Shown piece by piece: positions 1 to 6,836 of a stretch of DNA of 12,439 bases. Origin of the DNA: Acidobacteriota bacterium (GTDB lineage: Bacteria; Acidobacteriota; Terriglobia; Terriglobales; Acidobacteriaceae); assembly GCA_021841795.1 (NCBI GenBank), contig JAKCDN010000040.1, positions 1-12,439 on the forward strand, given 5' to 3'. The stretch's first letter is position 1. The number at the start of each line of letters is the position of its first letter. Both the position numbers and the translations under genes were made by a program. Under the pieces are notes generated by a model that was not told where the DNA came from, made no database searches, and saw only the letters and a list, made by a program, of their open reading frames with translations.

Positions 1-158
1 GCTTCTTCGCGTCGGAATGAGCGGGAATATCCGAAGGCAACCGGCGGCGGCATTCCCTGCGCAGCGCCGGTGGCGAAGCCGGCCGGCCGTTGGCCATATT
101 CCTCCGCGTTATACTGGCCGCGAGGCGGAACGCGCAGTCGGGGTTCCGATCGGTCTTC
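1..158. other. Left-edge region upstream of the receptor gene; no gene supported
   Basis: This stretch has no convincing coding region. One plus-strand frame is stopped by TGA at 18-20, so the last codons of an upstream gene could end there, but five codons cannot prove it. A perfect 7-bp inverted repeat (ACCGGCG at 40-46, CGCCGGT at 65-71, 18-nt loop) has no T-run after it. The right part holds the probable promoter of the receptor gene, listed separately. Confidence 0.5.
90..115 (+). promoter_or_regulatory. Possible promoter of the TonB-dependent receptor
   Basis: TATACT at 110-115 matches the sigma-70 -10 consensus in five of six positions. The nearest -35-like hexamer is TTGGCC at 90-95, but the 14-nt spacer is shorter than the usual 16-18, so the -35 assignment is weak. 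Transcription would begin near 122, giving a leader of roughly 37 nt to the ATG at 159. This hexamer lies inside the longer open frame that begins at a TTG at 90, which argues against that earlier start. Confidence 0.4.
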
Positions 159-2639
159 ATGTGCCTTCTTGATCGCGCAGGCCTTCCCCTGGCTGCTCTG
201 CTTCTCGCCCTGCTGGCCGTGGCCGCGCCCGCACAGGCTCCGCCAACGCCTGTGACCGTCAACGTTGTAGACGAGAACGGCGTCGCCGTCGACGGCGCCC
301 AGGTCACCGCCACCGCGCCCGGGCTGGCGCCTCAGCGCCTGCGCACCGACTTCGCCGGAACCTGCGTCTTTACCCCGCGCCAGGCCGCGCCCTTCGCCCT
401 CCACGCCGAGAAGCCCGGCTTCTACGCCGGCGACGCCCAGGGTCTCCAGCCCGGCCAGTCCGCGGTCCGGCTGGTGCTGGCCCATGAGCAGATGGTCCGC
501 GAAGAGGTCAACGTCACCGCCTCCCAGCCCGGGATCGATCCCCAGCAGATCTCCGACCGCATGACCATGAACACCCCCGAGATCGTCAACATCCCCTACC
601 AGACCTCCCGCGACATCCGCTACCTGCTGCCGTTCTTCCCCGGCGTCATCCAGGACTCCACCTTGCAGGTGCATGTCGCCGGAGCGGAGACCTGGGAAAC
701 CCTCGACACCCTCGACGGATTCGATATCCGCTCCCCCGTGAGCGGCTCGCTCAGCCTGCGCGTCAGCGCCGACGCCGTGCGCTCCATCGACTCCGAATCC
801 ACCCGCTACCCGGTCGAGTACGGCCGCGCCACCGGCGGCGTGCTGGCCTTCACCACCGGCATGGGCGACAACAAGTTCCGCTTCAACGCCACCAACTTTA
901 TTCCCTCCTACCGCGAGCTGAACGGCATCCGCTTCGATAAGTTTGTCCCCCGCTTCACCTTTTCCGGGCCCATCGTGCGCAGCCGCGCCTGGTGGTACGA
1001 CGGCGTGGAGATGAACTACGGCAACATCTATATCCCCGAGCTGCCCGCCAACGCCAACACCGACACCCTCATCCGCGGCAGCAACCTCTTCAAGGTCCAG
1101 GAGAACCTGACCCCTGCCAACATCCTGACCGCCGGCCTGCTCTACAACAACTACCACTCCCCCTACGACGGCATCTCCGCGCTCACGCCGCAGGCGAGCA
1201 CGGTCAAGCGCAACACCATCGCCTGGCTCCCCTACGCGCGCGACCAGCAGAGCCTCGCCGGCGGCGCGCTGCTTGACGTCGGTATCGGCTACGTCCGCAT
1301 CCGCGACGGCTTCGAGCCCCACGGCAACACCCCCTACGCCATCACCCCGGAGATCGCCGAGGGCAGCAACTTCCAGAGCCAGACTGGCCGCTCCCAGCGC
1401 CTGGAGGGCAATGCCGCGCTCTACCTCGCCCCTCGTCAATGGTTCGGCCGCCACGACCTCAGGCTGGGCGTCGATGTCGATCGTGTCGCCTACAACCAGC
1501 AGCAGACCTACAACCCGGTCAGCTACCTGCGCGAGGACGGAACCCTCGACCGCAGGAGCGTCTTCGCCGCCGCGCCGCCGTTTGCCCTGCACAACCTCGA
1601 GACCGGCGCCTATATCGAGGACCGCTGGCAGCCCGGGAACGGCCGGCAGGGAAGGGCATGGCTGCTGGAGCCGGGAGTGCGCTTCGACTGGGACGAGATC
1701 GTGCGCCGCATGCTGATCGCGCCGCGGCTGGCCGCCGTCTACGCGCCCCCGGCGGACAGGAACAAAACCAAGATCTCCGCCGGCGTCGGCGTCTACTACG
1801 AGCACACCCAGCTCGAGTACATCACCCAGACCTTCGCCGGCATTCGCTACGACACCTACTATCTGCCCGACGGAATCACCCCCGCCGGCCCGGCCCAGGA
1901 GACCGAGTTTACCGCCACGGAATCGGCCCTGCGCGCCCCCCGCGCCGTCAACGCCGGTCTGGGCGTGGAGCGCATGCTGCCCGGGTCCATCCAGGCCGGC
2001 GTCAACCTCATGCTCCGGCGCACCACCGACCTGTTCGCCTTTGCCAATCAGGGCGGAGCCGCCGCCCTGGCCGGCGACTATCAGCTCGCCAACGCGCGCC
2101 GGGACCGCTACAGCTCCGAGGAGTTTGACCTGCGGCGCTACTTCGCCCAGGACTACACCCTGTATCTCTCCTACACCCACTCCTCGGCGCGCACCAACTC
2201 CGCCCTCGACTATCTGCCCACCCCGTCGCCGCTCGGAGCCCAGCAGAGCGGGCCTCTGGCCTGGGACACCCCCCACCGCGTCATCTCCTGGGGGTGGCTG
2301 CCGGTTCCCTTCGCCAGGCTGCGCCGGCGGTGGGATCTGGTCTACCTCCTCGACTGGCATAGCGGATTTCCCTATACCGCCATCGACGCCGCCGGCCAGG
2401 TCGCCGGCGCCGTCGGAGCCGGGCGCTTCCCCTACCACGTGGATTTCAGCCCCGGGCTCGAATGGAAGTTCCACTTCCACGGGCAATACTGGGGGCTGCG
2501 CGGCGTGATGGAGAACGCAACCGACGCCGCCAATCCCCTGGTGGTCAACAACAATGTGGATTCGCCCCAGTTCGGCGTCTTCAGCGAGCCCGAAGGCCGG
2601 GCATTCACCGCGCGCATCCGGCTGATCGGGACCAGGTGA
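159..2639 (+). CDS. TonB-dependent outer-membrane receptor with carboxypeptidase-regulatory-like domain
   Basis: Probable outer-membrane beta-barrel receptor of 826 residues that would import a ligand using TonB-ExbBD energy; the ligand cannot be read from the sequence. Residues 1-27 form a signal peptide (hydrophobic LAALLLALLAVAAPAQA, cleavage after AQA). Residues about 32-108 look like a carboxypeptidase-regulatory-like immunoglobulin fold (VTVNVVDENGVAVDGAQVTA). EEVNVTA at 115-121 resembles the TonB-box region, the plug follows, and YPVEYGRATGGVLAFTTG at 217-234 is the usual plug end in Oar-like receptors. The remainder is aromatic-rich alternating barrel sequence. The last residues, RIRLIGTR, lack the C-terminal aromatic residue expected for BAM recognition. 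It is shorter than the 1000-1200 residues common for Oar-like receptors. I chose ATG 159 because the frame from TTG 90 would place the signal peptide internally and include a -10 hexamer. It is convergent with the next gene. Confidence 0.88.
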   Translation: MCLLDRAGLPLAALLLALLAVAAPAQAPPTPVTVNVVDENGVAVDGAQVTATAPGLAPQRLRTDFAGTCVFTPRQAAPFALHAEKPGFYAGDAQGLQPGQSAVRLVLAHEQMVREEVNVTASQPGIDPQQISDRMTMNTPEIVNIPYQTSRDIRYLLPFFPGVIQDSTLQVHVAGAETWETLDTLDGFDIRSPVSGSLSLRVSADAVRSIDSESTRYPVEYGRATGGVLAFTTGMGDNKFRFNATNFIPSYRELNGIRFDKFVPRFTFSGPIVRSRAWWYDGVEMNYGNIYIPELPANANTDTLIRGSNLFKVQENLTPANILTAGLLYNNYHSPYDGISALTPQASTVKRNTIAWLPYARDQQSLAGGALLDVGIGYVRIRDGFEPHGNTPYAITPEIAEGSNFQSQTGRSQRLEGNAALYLAPRQWFGRHDLRLGVDVDRVAYNQQQTYNPVSYLREDGTLDRRSVFAAAPPFALHNLETGAYIEDRWQPGNGRQGRAWLLEPGVRFDWDEIVRRMLIAPRLAAVYAPPADRNKTKISAGVGVYYEHTQLEYITQTFAGIRYDTYYLPDGITPAGPAQETEFTATESALRAPRAVNAGLGVERMLPGSIQAGVNLMLRRTTDLFAFANQGGAAALAGDYQLANARRDRYSSEEFDLRRYFAQDYTLYLSYTHSSARTNSALDYLPTPSPLGAQQSGPLAWDTPHRVISWGWLPVPFARLRRRWDLVYLLDWHSGFPYTAIDAAGQVAGAVGAGRFPYHVDFSPGLEWKFHFHGQYWGLRGVMENATDAANPLVVNNNVDSPQFGVFSEPEGRAFTARIRLIGTR

Positions 2640-2649
2640 GAGCGCCCGC

Positions 2650-2667
2650 GGCCGGACCGCCCCGGCC
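2650..2667. terminator. Weak hairpin between convergent genes
   Basis: GGCCGG at 2650-2655 and CCGGCC at 2662-2667 form a 6-bp all-GC stem with a 6-nt loop, in the 58-bp gap between the convergent receptor and DUF3037 genes. There is no T-run on either strand, so it would be at best an imperfect bidirectional terminator. The position is the main support. Confidence 0.22.
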
Positions 2668-2697
2668 TGCTCCCCCATGCCGGATCGAGCCCGTCGC

Positions 2698-3591
2698 CTA
2701 CACCCGCAGCTCGCGCCGCGCCGTCTCGGCCACGCGGTCCATGTCGGACGTGGTCAGCACGCGGATGCGGTGCTCCTCCATGGTCTCGACGCCGAAGCGG
2801 TAGAGCGCCAGCCGCTCCGGCTCCTCGTCGCCGGCTCCCAGGCGCGCCGCCGGCTCCACGATCGCCGTCAGCTCCAGCTCGGCCTGCTCCACGCGCTGCA
2901 CGCCGGCGCGCAGCGCGGCGGCGGAGAAGGCCAGAACCTTTGCCATCTCCACCCCGGAGCCGGCGCCCGCGGCGCCGCGCGTCCCCGGCCCCGCGGCCGG
3001 GCCGGGATCAAGGCTCACGGCGTGAAACATGCGGATGATGCCGTTGGGCCGGTAGCCCAGATCGATGCGCAGCGGGTCTCCGGCCCGCGTATACGCCGCC
3101 GCGGCAATCCTCTTGCGCAGCAGATCCCAGACCCCGGCGCGCTCGAACTCCGCCCGCATGCGCGCCTGGATGGCGCCGCGTCCGCCCGCGCGCGCCGCCC
3201 GTTCCCGCGCCGGAGCATCGACGTAGAGCCGCATCAGCTCCTCCATCCCCGCCGGAACGCTCTCGGCCAGGTACGCCTTGGGCTCGGTCATCTGCACATT
3301 CAGCGAGAGCGACTCTTCGAGGATCCGCCGCAGTCGGCCCTCCGGCTCCTCGGTCAGCCGCCGCCGCAGCTCGCTCTCCATGCCTTCCAGCAGCGCCGTG
3401 TCCGCCTCCGGATCGAGGCAGCGCACCCGCCGCCAGTCGCGGGTAAAGCGCACCTCCGTCCGTCCCGGCCCATCCCCGCCCGCCGCTTCGCGCAGGATCA
3501 CGCCGATGTGCACGTACTCGTTGCGCACCGCGTCCGGCACGTACCGGAGCAGCTGGAACTCGCACTCGCGTCTGGGATGGATGCCGGTCAT
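2698..3591 (-). CDS. DUF3037 family protein, partner of the HipA-like kinase
   Basis: A 297-residue protein. The N-terminal block FQLLRYVPDAVRNEYVHIGV (12-31) is the signature of the DUF3037 family, whose biochemical role is unknown as far as I know. The middle (about 80-180) is helical and rich in Arg/Glu, with MTEPKAYLAE at about 100-109. No signal peptide, membrane segment or helix-turn-helix is visible, so it is probably cytosolic. It lies 69 bp downstream of the HipA-like kinase on the same strand, probably in one transcript. I recall DUF3037 and HipA-like kinases adjoining in other bacteria, and this arrangement agrees, but I cannot check how often. Start ATG has a weak GAGAG four bases upstream. 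An Ala/Gly-rich stretch at about 196-213 looks like a linker. Function is unassigned; a regulator or substrate of the kinase is an inference. Confidence 0.8.
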   Translation of the reverse strand: MTGIHPRRECEFQLLRYVPDAVRNEYVHIGVILREAAGGDGPGRTEVRFTRDWRRVRCLDPEADTALLEGMESELRRRLTEEPEGRLRRILEESLSLNVQMTEPKAYLAESVPAGMEELMRLYVDAPARERAARAGGRGAIQARMRAEFERAGVWDLLRKRIAAAAYTRAGDPLRIDLGYRPNGIIRMFHAVSLDPGPAAGPGTRGAAGAGSGVEMAKVLAFSAAALRAGVQRVEQAELELTAIVEPAARLGAGDEEPERLALYRFGVETMEEHRIRVLTTSDMDRVAETARRELRV

Positions 3592-3660
3592 CGGTCTCTC
3601 AGCTTACGGGATTCTGGAGCAGCCGGCGCGGCGCCATGCGCCTCCGCCGCTCCTCCCCCA

Positions 3661-4527
3661 TCAATTCACCCTCATCGTAGTCCCCCGGAGCGCCGCTTTC
3701 CAAGCCTCTTCCTCATCCTGCCGCGGCTCTTTGCCCCAATTTGGAAACGGCATGCGGTCGGACTTCCCGAAGGCCTCGATCAGCTCCCGGATCCGGCTGC
3801 GCCGCGCCAGCAGTTTTTCCATCAGCGCCTCCATCTCCCCCAGGTCGCCGCCGTACCACTCGGGAGGCGCCGCGTTGGCCGCGGCCCAGATCGTCTCCGC
3901 CGGCATGGTCTCCATCCGGGTCAGCCAGGGCTCGAAGGACGCCCAGCCGGTCACGCCCCGGTACACGTCATTGCGAAAGTAGACGCCCCGCAGCGGCGCG
4001 TCTTCGAAGCGCCAGTCGCCGGCGTGGAAGCAGTAGCCGAAGTCGATGAACACGGCCTTGTAGCGCCGCTCCCGCGGACGTTTCACAAACACGGCCTGCC
4101 GTCCGTTGGCGTTGCCCGTCCATTTGTCGAGGGCCAGGATGCCGGCGAACTCGGCCAGGTTTTTCACCGCCGCCAGCTGTTCCTCGGGCAGGTAGTCCAC
4201 CACCTGGCCCGGCATCAGGCCGCCTGCGAACCGCGACCCGAACTGTAGCCCCGGCTGGCAGCGCATCCGCGTCGGCCCCAGGTCTATCTCCAGCTCCGGG
4301 GTGTTGCCGATCAGCCAGCTTGAGACCTCGACCAGCTCCGCCTCCGGCACCGTCAGTCCTGCCGCCGCGGCCAGCCGGGTGGCCACCAGCTCGTTGGCCA
4401 GCACCCGCGGGTGCTGGGGATTGTTGCGGAACTTCACCACGTACACGTGCCCGTCGGCGCCCAGCATCAGCTGTCCCTGGGCGCCGCCCCGCATACGCCG
4501 GATCTGCTGTACCGCCAGAACCGCCAA
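3661..4527 (-). CDS. HipA-like kinase (HipA_2-type, stand-alone)
   Basis: A 288-residue protein with the core of a HipA-fold kinase. Visible elements are a nucleotide-site lysine in YVVKF (K32), NELVATRLA (45-53) where the first conserved acidic helix lies, a catalytic-loop-like segment LALDKWTGNANGRQ (131-144) with Asp134 and Asn139 spaced as in HipA (D-x4-N), and IDFGYCF (161-167) with Asp162 as the likely metal ligand. These suggest a Ser/Thr or small-molecule phosphotransferase; the substrate is unknown. It differs from classical HipA (about 440 residues) in lacking the N-terminal domain, and no HipB-like helix-turn-helix antitoxin is adjacent. Start is TTG, supported by GGAGG five bases upstream; the next in-frame ATG is at 4494-4492 (Met12). 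The gene is first in a unit with DUF3037 and divergent from the lysine-rich protein. Toxin, defence and housekeeping roles are all possible. Confidence 0.78.
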   Translation of the reverse strand: MAVLAVQQIRRMRGGAQGQLMLGADGHVYVVKFRNNPQHPRVLANELVATRLAAAAGLTVPEAELVEVSSWLIGNTPELEIDLGPTRMRCQPGLQFGSRFAGGLMPGQVVDYLPEEQLAAVKNLAEFAGILALDKWTGNANGRQAVFVKRPRERRYKAVFIDFGYCFHAGDWRFEDAPLRGVYFRNDVYRGVTGWASFEPWLTRMETMPAETIWAAANAAPPEWYGGDLGEMEALMEKLLARRSRIRELIEAFGKSDRMPFPNWGKEPRQDEEEAWKAALRGTTMRVN

Positions 4528-4531
4528 TCCG

Positions 4532-4537
4532 CCCTCC
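4532..4537 (-). promoter_or_regulatory. Ribosome binding site fixing the TTG start of the HipA-like kinase
   Basis: On the minus strand this reads GGAGGG, four to five bases before TTG at 4527. It is the strongest Shine-Dalgarno sequence on this strand in the window and is the reason to accept a TTG start over the ATG twelve codons in. Confidence 0.6.
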
Positions 4538-4563
4538 GGCCCGTTGTGTCTGGTCTTGCTCGC

Positions 4564-4569
4564 ATTCTA
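4564..4569 (-). promoter_or_regulatory. Possible -10 element of the HipA-like/DUF3037 unit
   Basis: The minus strand reads TAGAAT here, five of six matches to TATAAT, which would start transcription about 30 nt before the TTG codon. No good -35 is found 16-18 nt upstream, so the call rests on the hexamer and position only. Confidence 0.3.
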
Positions 4570-4625
4570 ACCGCAGAGAGCGGGCCTCCGCGGTGCGCTC
4601 CGGCCCGGCATCCGCCCGCTCTCCC

Positions 4626-4655
4626 TTGTTCCCGGCATTTCTCCCCTGTTACCAT
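4626..4655 (+). promoter_or_regulatory. Possible extended -10 promoter of the lysine-rich small protein
   Basis: TTGTTC at 4626-4631 and TACCAT at 4650-4655 are separated by 18 nt. The -10 is preceded by TGT, making an extended -10 (TGTTACCAT). Transcription would begin near 4662, leaving a leader of about 58 nt that contains the AGAGG ribosome binding site at 4707-4711. A second hexamer, TACAAC at 4697-4702, is too close to that site to transcribe it. Confidence 0.42.
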
Positions 4656-4719
4656 CGAATCTGCACTCGCCATTCCGGGCGGGGCCCTGAAAATCCTACA
4701 ACGGAAAGAGGTTGAAACG

Positions 4720-4875
4720 GTGGCAGACACCAAAAAGATCGCCGACAAGGCGGAACGCAAGAAGCTCAAGCGTACGGCGCGCAAGAAGGCAGCGCCCAAA
4801 GCCAAGCGCACCACGCCCCGCGGCTCGCAGAAGCAAAAGGTCAAAAAGCTCGCCCGCGGTCAGTCGAAACGCTAA
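4720..4875 (+). CDS. Small lysine-rich basic protein (51 aa), nucleic-acid-binding candidate
   Basis: A 51-residue protein starting at GTG, with AGAGG eight bases upstream. It has 15 Lys and 7 Arg against 3 acidic residues, a net charge near +19, and no Cys, Trp, Phe or Tyr. Repeated KK and AxKxK steps (KKIADKAERKKLKRTARKK, then APKAKR, KVKK) resemble the lysine-rich tails of histone H1-like and HU-like bacterial proteins. DNA or RNA binding is therefore the natural guess, probably in the cytosol or nucleoid, but no fold can be named. An open frame continues upstream to 4411, but that part overlaps the kinase gene antisense and lacks matching character. A strong terminator follows within 15 bp, which together with the ribosome site and promoter makes a complete single-gene unit and raises confidence that it is real. 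Confidence 0.72.
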   Translation: MADTKKIADKAERKKLKRTARKKAAPKAKRTTPRGSQKQKVKKLARGQSKR

Positions 4876-4889
4876 AGCGGCGCCATGCT

Positions 4890-4944
4890 CGGCCGGCGCG
4901 GATCCCTGTCAGTTCCGGATCGCCGCGCCGGTCGCAGCGTTTTT
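4890..4944 (+). terminator. Intrinsic terminator of the lysine-rich small protein gene
   Basis: The stem pairs CGGCCGGCGCG (4890-4900) with CGCGCCGGTCG (4924-4934, one G-T wobble), continued by GATCC (4901-4905) with GGATC (4917-4921) after a 2-nt bulge (4922-4923). The loop is 11 nt. Five Ts at 4940-4944 follow five bases after the stem. It lies 14 bp after the stop codon at 4875. Confidence 0.62.
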
Positions 4945-5001
4945 ATGGGCGGCAGCGCTTCGCCGGTTCTGAAGGCGCTGTGCTGCCGCTGCAATCGCTC
5001 C

Positions 5002-5034
5002 GCCGGACCGGCGGCATCGCTCCTCCGGTCCGGC
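5002..5034. repeat. Perfect 10-bp inverted repeat upstream of the permease
   Basis: GCCGGACCGG at 5002-5011 and CCGGTCCGGC at 5025-5034 are exact reverse complements with a 13-nt loop. No T-run follows. It could be an RNA hairpin backing up the terminator or a protein-binding site for the permease gene; the sequence does not decide. Confidence 0.5.
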
Positions 5035-5157
5035 CCACGCCATGGCAACCGGGCGCGGGCCAGGAATACGGGTAAGGAATGCAGGGTCCGGTGGGTGGGT
5101 CGCGCCACGCCGCGCCTCGCGCGCCGGCCCCGCGCCTGAGCCCCGCAGCCCGGCGTT

Positions 5158-5184
5158 CTCAACCCGGCACCCTCAACCCGACAC
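5158..5184 (+). repeat. 13-bp direct repeat immediately before the permease start
   Basis: CTCAACCCGGCAC (5158-5170) and CTCAACCCGACAC (5172-5184) differ at one base and are offset by 14 bp. The second copy ends 9 bp before the GTG start codon, in the place where a ribosome site would be expected but is absent. Confidence 0.5.
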
Positions 5185-5193
5185 CGGAAACCT

Positions 5194-6768
5194 GTGCGGA
5201 GGCGCTCCCTGCTCAGCCAACTGCGTGCCTGCAAGTCGATCGACAAACTGATTGCCGAGTCGGAGGATCCCGGACGCTCGCTCAAGAAGAGCCTCGGACC
5301 GTGGTCGCTCACCGCGCTCGGCATCGGCGCCGTCATCGGCTCCGGGATCTTCACCGTGATCGGCACCGCCATGGCCGGGCAGCGCTTCGACGTTCCCGCC
5401 ATTGCCAACACCCCGCTCCTGCACTACCTCATCGCGCATACGGCCCTGGCCGGAAGACCCGGCGCCGGTCCGGCGCTCGCCCTTTCGCTGGTCTTCGTCG
5501 CCCTGGTCTGCGCCTTCACCGGCCTCTGCTATGCCGAGATGTCGTCGATGATCCCCATCGCCGGCTCGGCCTACACCTACACCTATGCCACCCTCGGCGA
5601 GCTGGTGGCCTGGATCATCGGCTGGGATCTGATCCTGGAGTATGCCTTCTCCAATATGAGCGTCAGCGTCGGCTTTGCCGCCCATGTCGTGGACCTGATG
5701 GACTGGTTCGGCCTCCATCTCCCGCTGCGCTGGATCTCGCCCGCCTATCTGCCCACCGGCCTTCAGGATCTGGCCGGAAACAATCTCTACAATCCCGGCT
5801 GGCACTTCGGCTTCAACATTCCCGCCTTCCTCATCGTCATGATCCTCACCGCCATCCTGGTCCGCGGCATCCGCGAGTCGGCGCGCACCAACAACATCCT
5901 GGTGCTGGTCAAGATGGCCGCGATCCTGGTCTTCATCTTTGCCGCGGCCGGCTTCGTGCGCCCGCGCTACTGGCATCCCTTCATGCCCAACGGCTGGTCG
6001 GGCGTCCTCGCCGGCGGCTCCATCATCTTTTTCACCTATATCGGCTTCGATTCGGTCTCCACCGCCGCCGAGGAGTGCCGCAATCCCCAGCGCGATCTCC
6101 CCTTCGGCATTCTTGCCACCCTCGTGGCCTGCACCGTGCTCTACGGCGGCGTCGCCATCGTGCTCAGCGGCATCGTGCCCTGGCAGTCCGTCATGGGCGA
6201 TGCCGCCCCCGTCGTCAACGCCCTCAAGCGTCTCACCCTCCAGCAGGGAAGCCTCATGCTGCACTGGGTCCGCCTCTTTGTCCTCATCGGCGCGCTCATG
6301 GGCATGATCTCCTCGATCCTCGTCTTCCAGCTCGGACAGGCGCGCATCTGGTTCGCCATGTCCCGCGACGGCCTCCTGCCGCCCATCTTCAGCCGCATCC
6401 ACGCCCAGTTCCGCACCCCCGCCTTTGCCACCTGGGTGGCGGGCTTTGTGGTCGGCATCCCGGCCGGCCTCCTCGACATCGGCACCGTCGCCAATCTCTC
6501 CAACATCGGCACCCTGTTTGCCTTCGTCCTGGTCTCGGCCGCCGTCATCATCCTGCGCTATCGCGAGCCCGGCCGCCATCGCGGCTTCCGCGCCCCGCTC
6601 GGACCGGTCTTTCCCATTCTCAGCATCGTCTTCTGCATCCTGCTCATGATGGGCCTCGAAGTTCTCACCTGGATGGCCTTCTTCGTCTGGCTCGCCCTCG
6701 GCCTTCTGGTCTATTTCTTCTACAGCCGCCACCGTTCCGAGTTTGCATCTAACAGACTGGCGCCCTGA
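5194..6768 (+). CDS. APC-superfamily amino acid permease (CAT-type)
   Basis: A 524-residue inner-membrane transporter with about 12 hydrophobic helices. The N-terminal lead-in (KSIDKLIAESEDPGRSLKKS) followed by LTALGIGAVIGSGIF (39-53) is typical of the cationic amino acid transporter branch of the APC superfamily; the GxG segment breaks TM1 and contacts substrate. PIAGSAYTYTYATLGELVAW and FFTYIGFDSVSTAAEECRNP are the conserved TM3 and TM6 regions of that branch. Likely an amino acid symporter; the specific substrate is not determinable. The TM1-TM2 loop carries about 30 extra residues (from AGQRFDVPAIANTPL to LAGRPGAGPA) compared with shorter homologues, which I associate with acidobacterial members. 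Start is GTG 5194; no good ribosome site precedes it, but the N-terminus matches family expectation. No terminator separates it from the next gene 68 bp on, so read-through is possible. Confidence 0.88.
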   Translation: MRRRSLLSQLRACKSIDKLIAESEDPGRSLKKSLGPWSLTALGIGAVIGSGIFTVIGTAMAGQRFDVPAIANTPLLHYLIAHTALAGRPGAGPALALSLVFVALVCAFTGLCYAEMSSMIPIAGSAYTYTYATLGELVAWIIGWDLILEYAFSNMSVSVGFAAHVVDLMDWFGLHLPLRWISPAYLPTGLQDLAGNNLYNPGWHFGFNIPAFLIVMILTAILVRGIRESARTNNILVLVKMAAILVFIFAAAGFVRPRYWHPFMPNGWSGVLAGGSIIFFTYIGFDSVSTAAEECRNPQRDLPFGILATLVACTVLYGGVAIVLSGIVPWQSVMGDAAPVVNALKRLTLQQGSLMLHWVRLFVLIGALMGMISSILVFQLGQARIWFAMSRDGLLPPIFSRIHAQFRTPAFATWVAGFVVGIPAGLLDIGTVANLSNIGTLFAFVLVSAAVIILRYREPGRHRGFRAPLGPVFPILSIVFCILLMMGLEVLTWMAFFVWLALGLLVYFFYSRHRSEFASNRLAP

Positions 6769-6836
6769 TCTTCCCTTTGCATGCGCGGTCGACAGGGTCT
6801 GCCGCGGGCTCCGGGCCGCTTATGGGCTCACTGGCT

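Larger units (their letters stand above)
4876..5193. other. Intergenic region (318 bp) between the basic protein and the permease
   Basis: No gene is supported. From left to right it holds an intrinsic terminator (4890-4944), a perfect 10-bp inverted repeat (5002-5034), a GC-rich stretch, and a 13-bp near-identical direct repeat just before the permease start (5158-5184). I could not find a convincing sigma-70 promoter for the permease here. Confidence 0.6.

Noticed and set aside
40..71. Perfect 7-bp inverted repeat considered as an upstream gene's terminator
   Set aside because: It has an 18-nt loop and no T-run, and no upstream gene can be shown.
90..158. TTG start at 90 for the receptor gene, giving 23 extra residues
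   Set aside because: It would bury the signal peptide and places a TATACT promoter hexamer inside the coding region; ATG 159 begins right before the signal peptide.
2677..4248. Long plus-strand open frame opposite the kinase and DUF3037 genes
   Set aside because: Its product is low-complexity Arg/His/Pro/Ala sequence with no domain, and both genes on the minus strand have recognisable family motifs. It is a high-GC shadow.
5173..6732. 519-codon minus-strand open frame antisense to the permease
   Set aside because: The product is repetitive Asp/Glu/Gly/His sequence, the usual antisense image of a GC-rich membrane protein gene.
5079..6752. 557-codon plus-strand open frame overlapping the permease
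   Set aside because: Arg/His/Pro-rich product without domains, out of frame with a clear permease.
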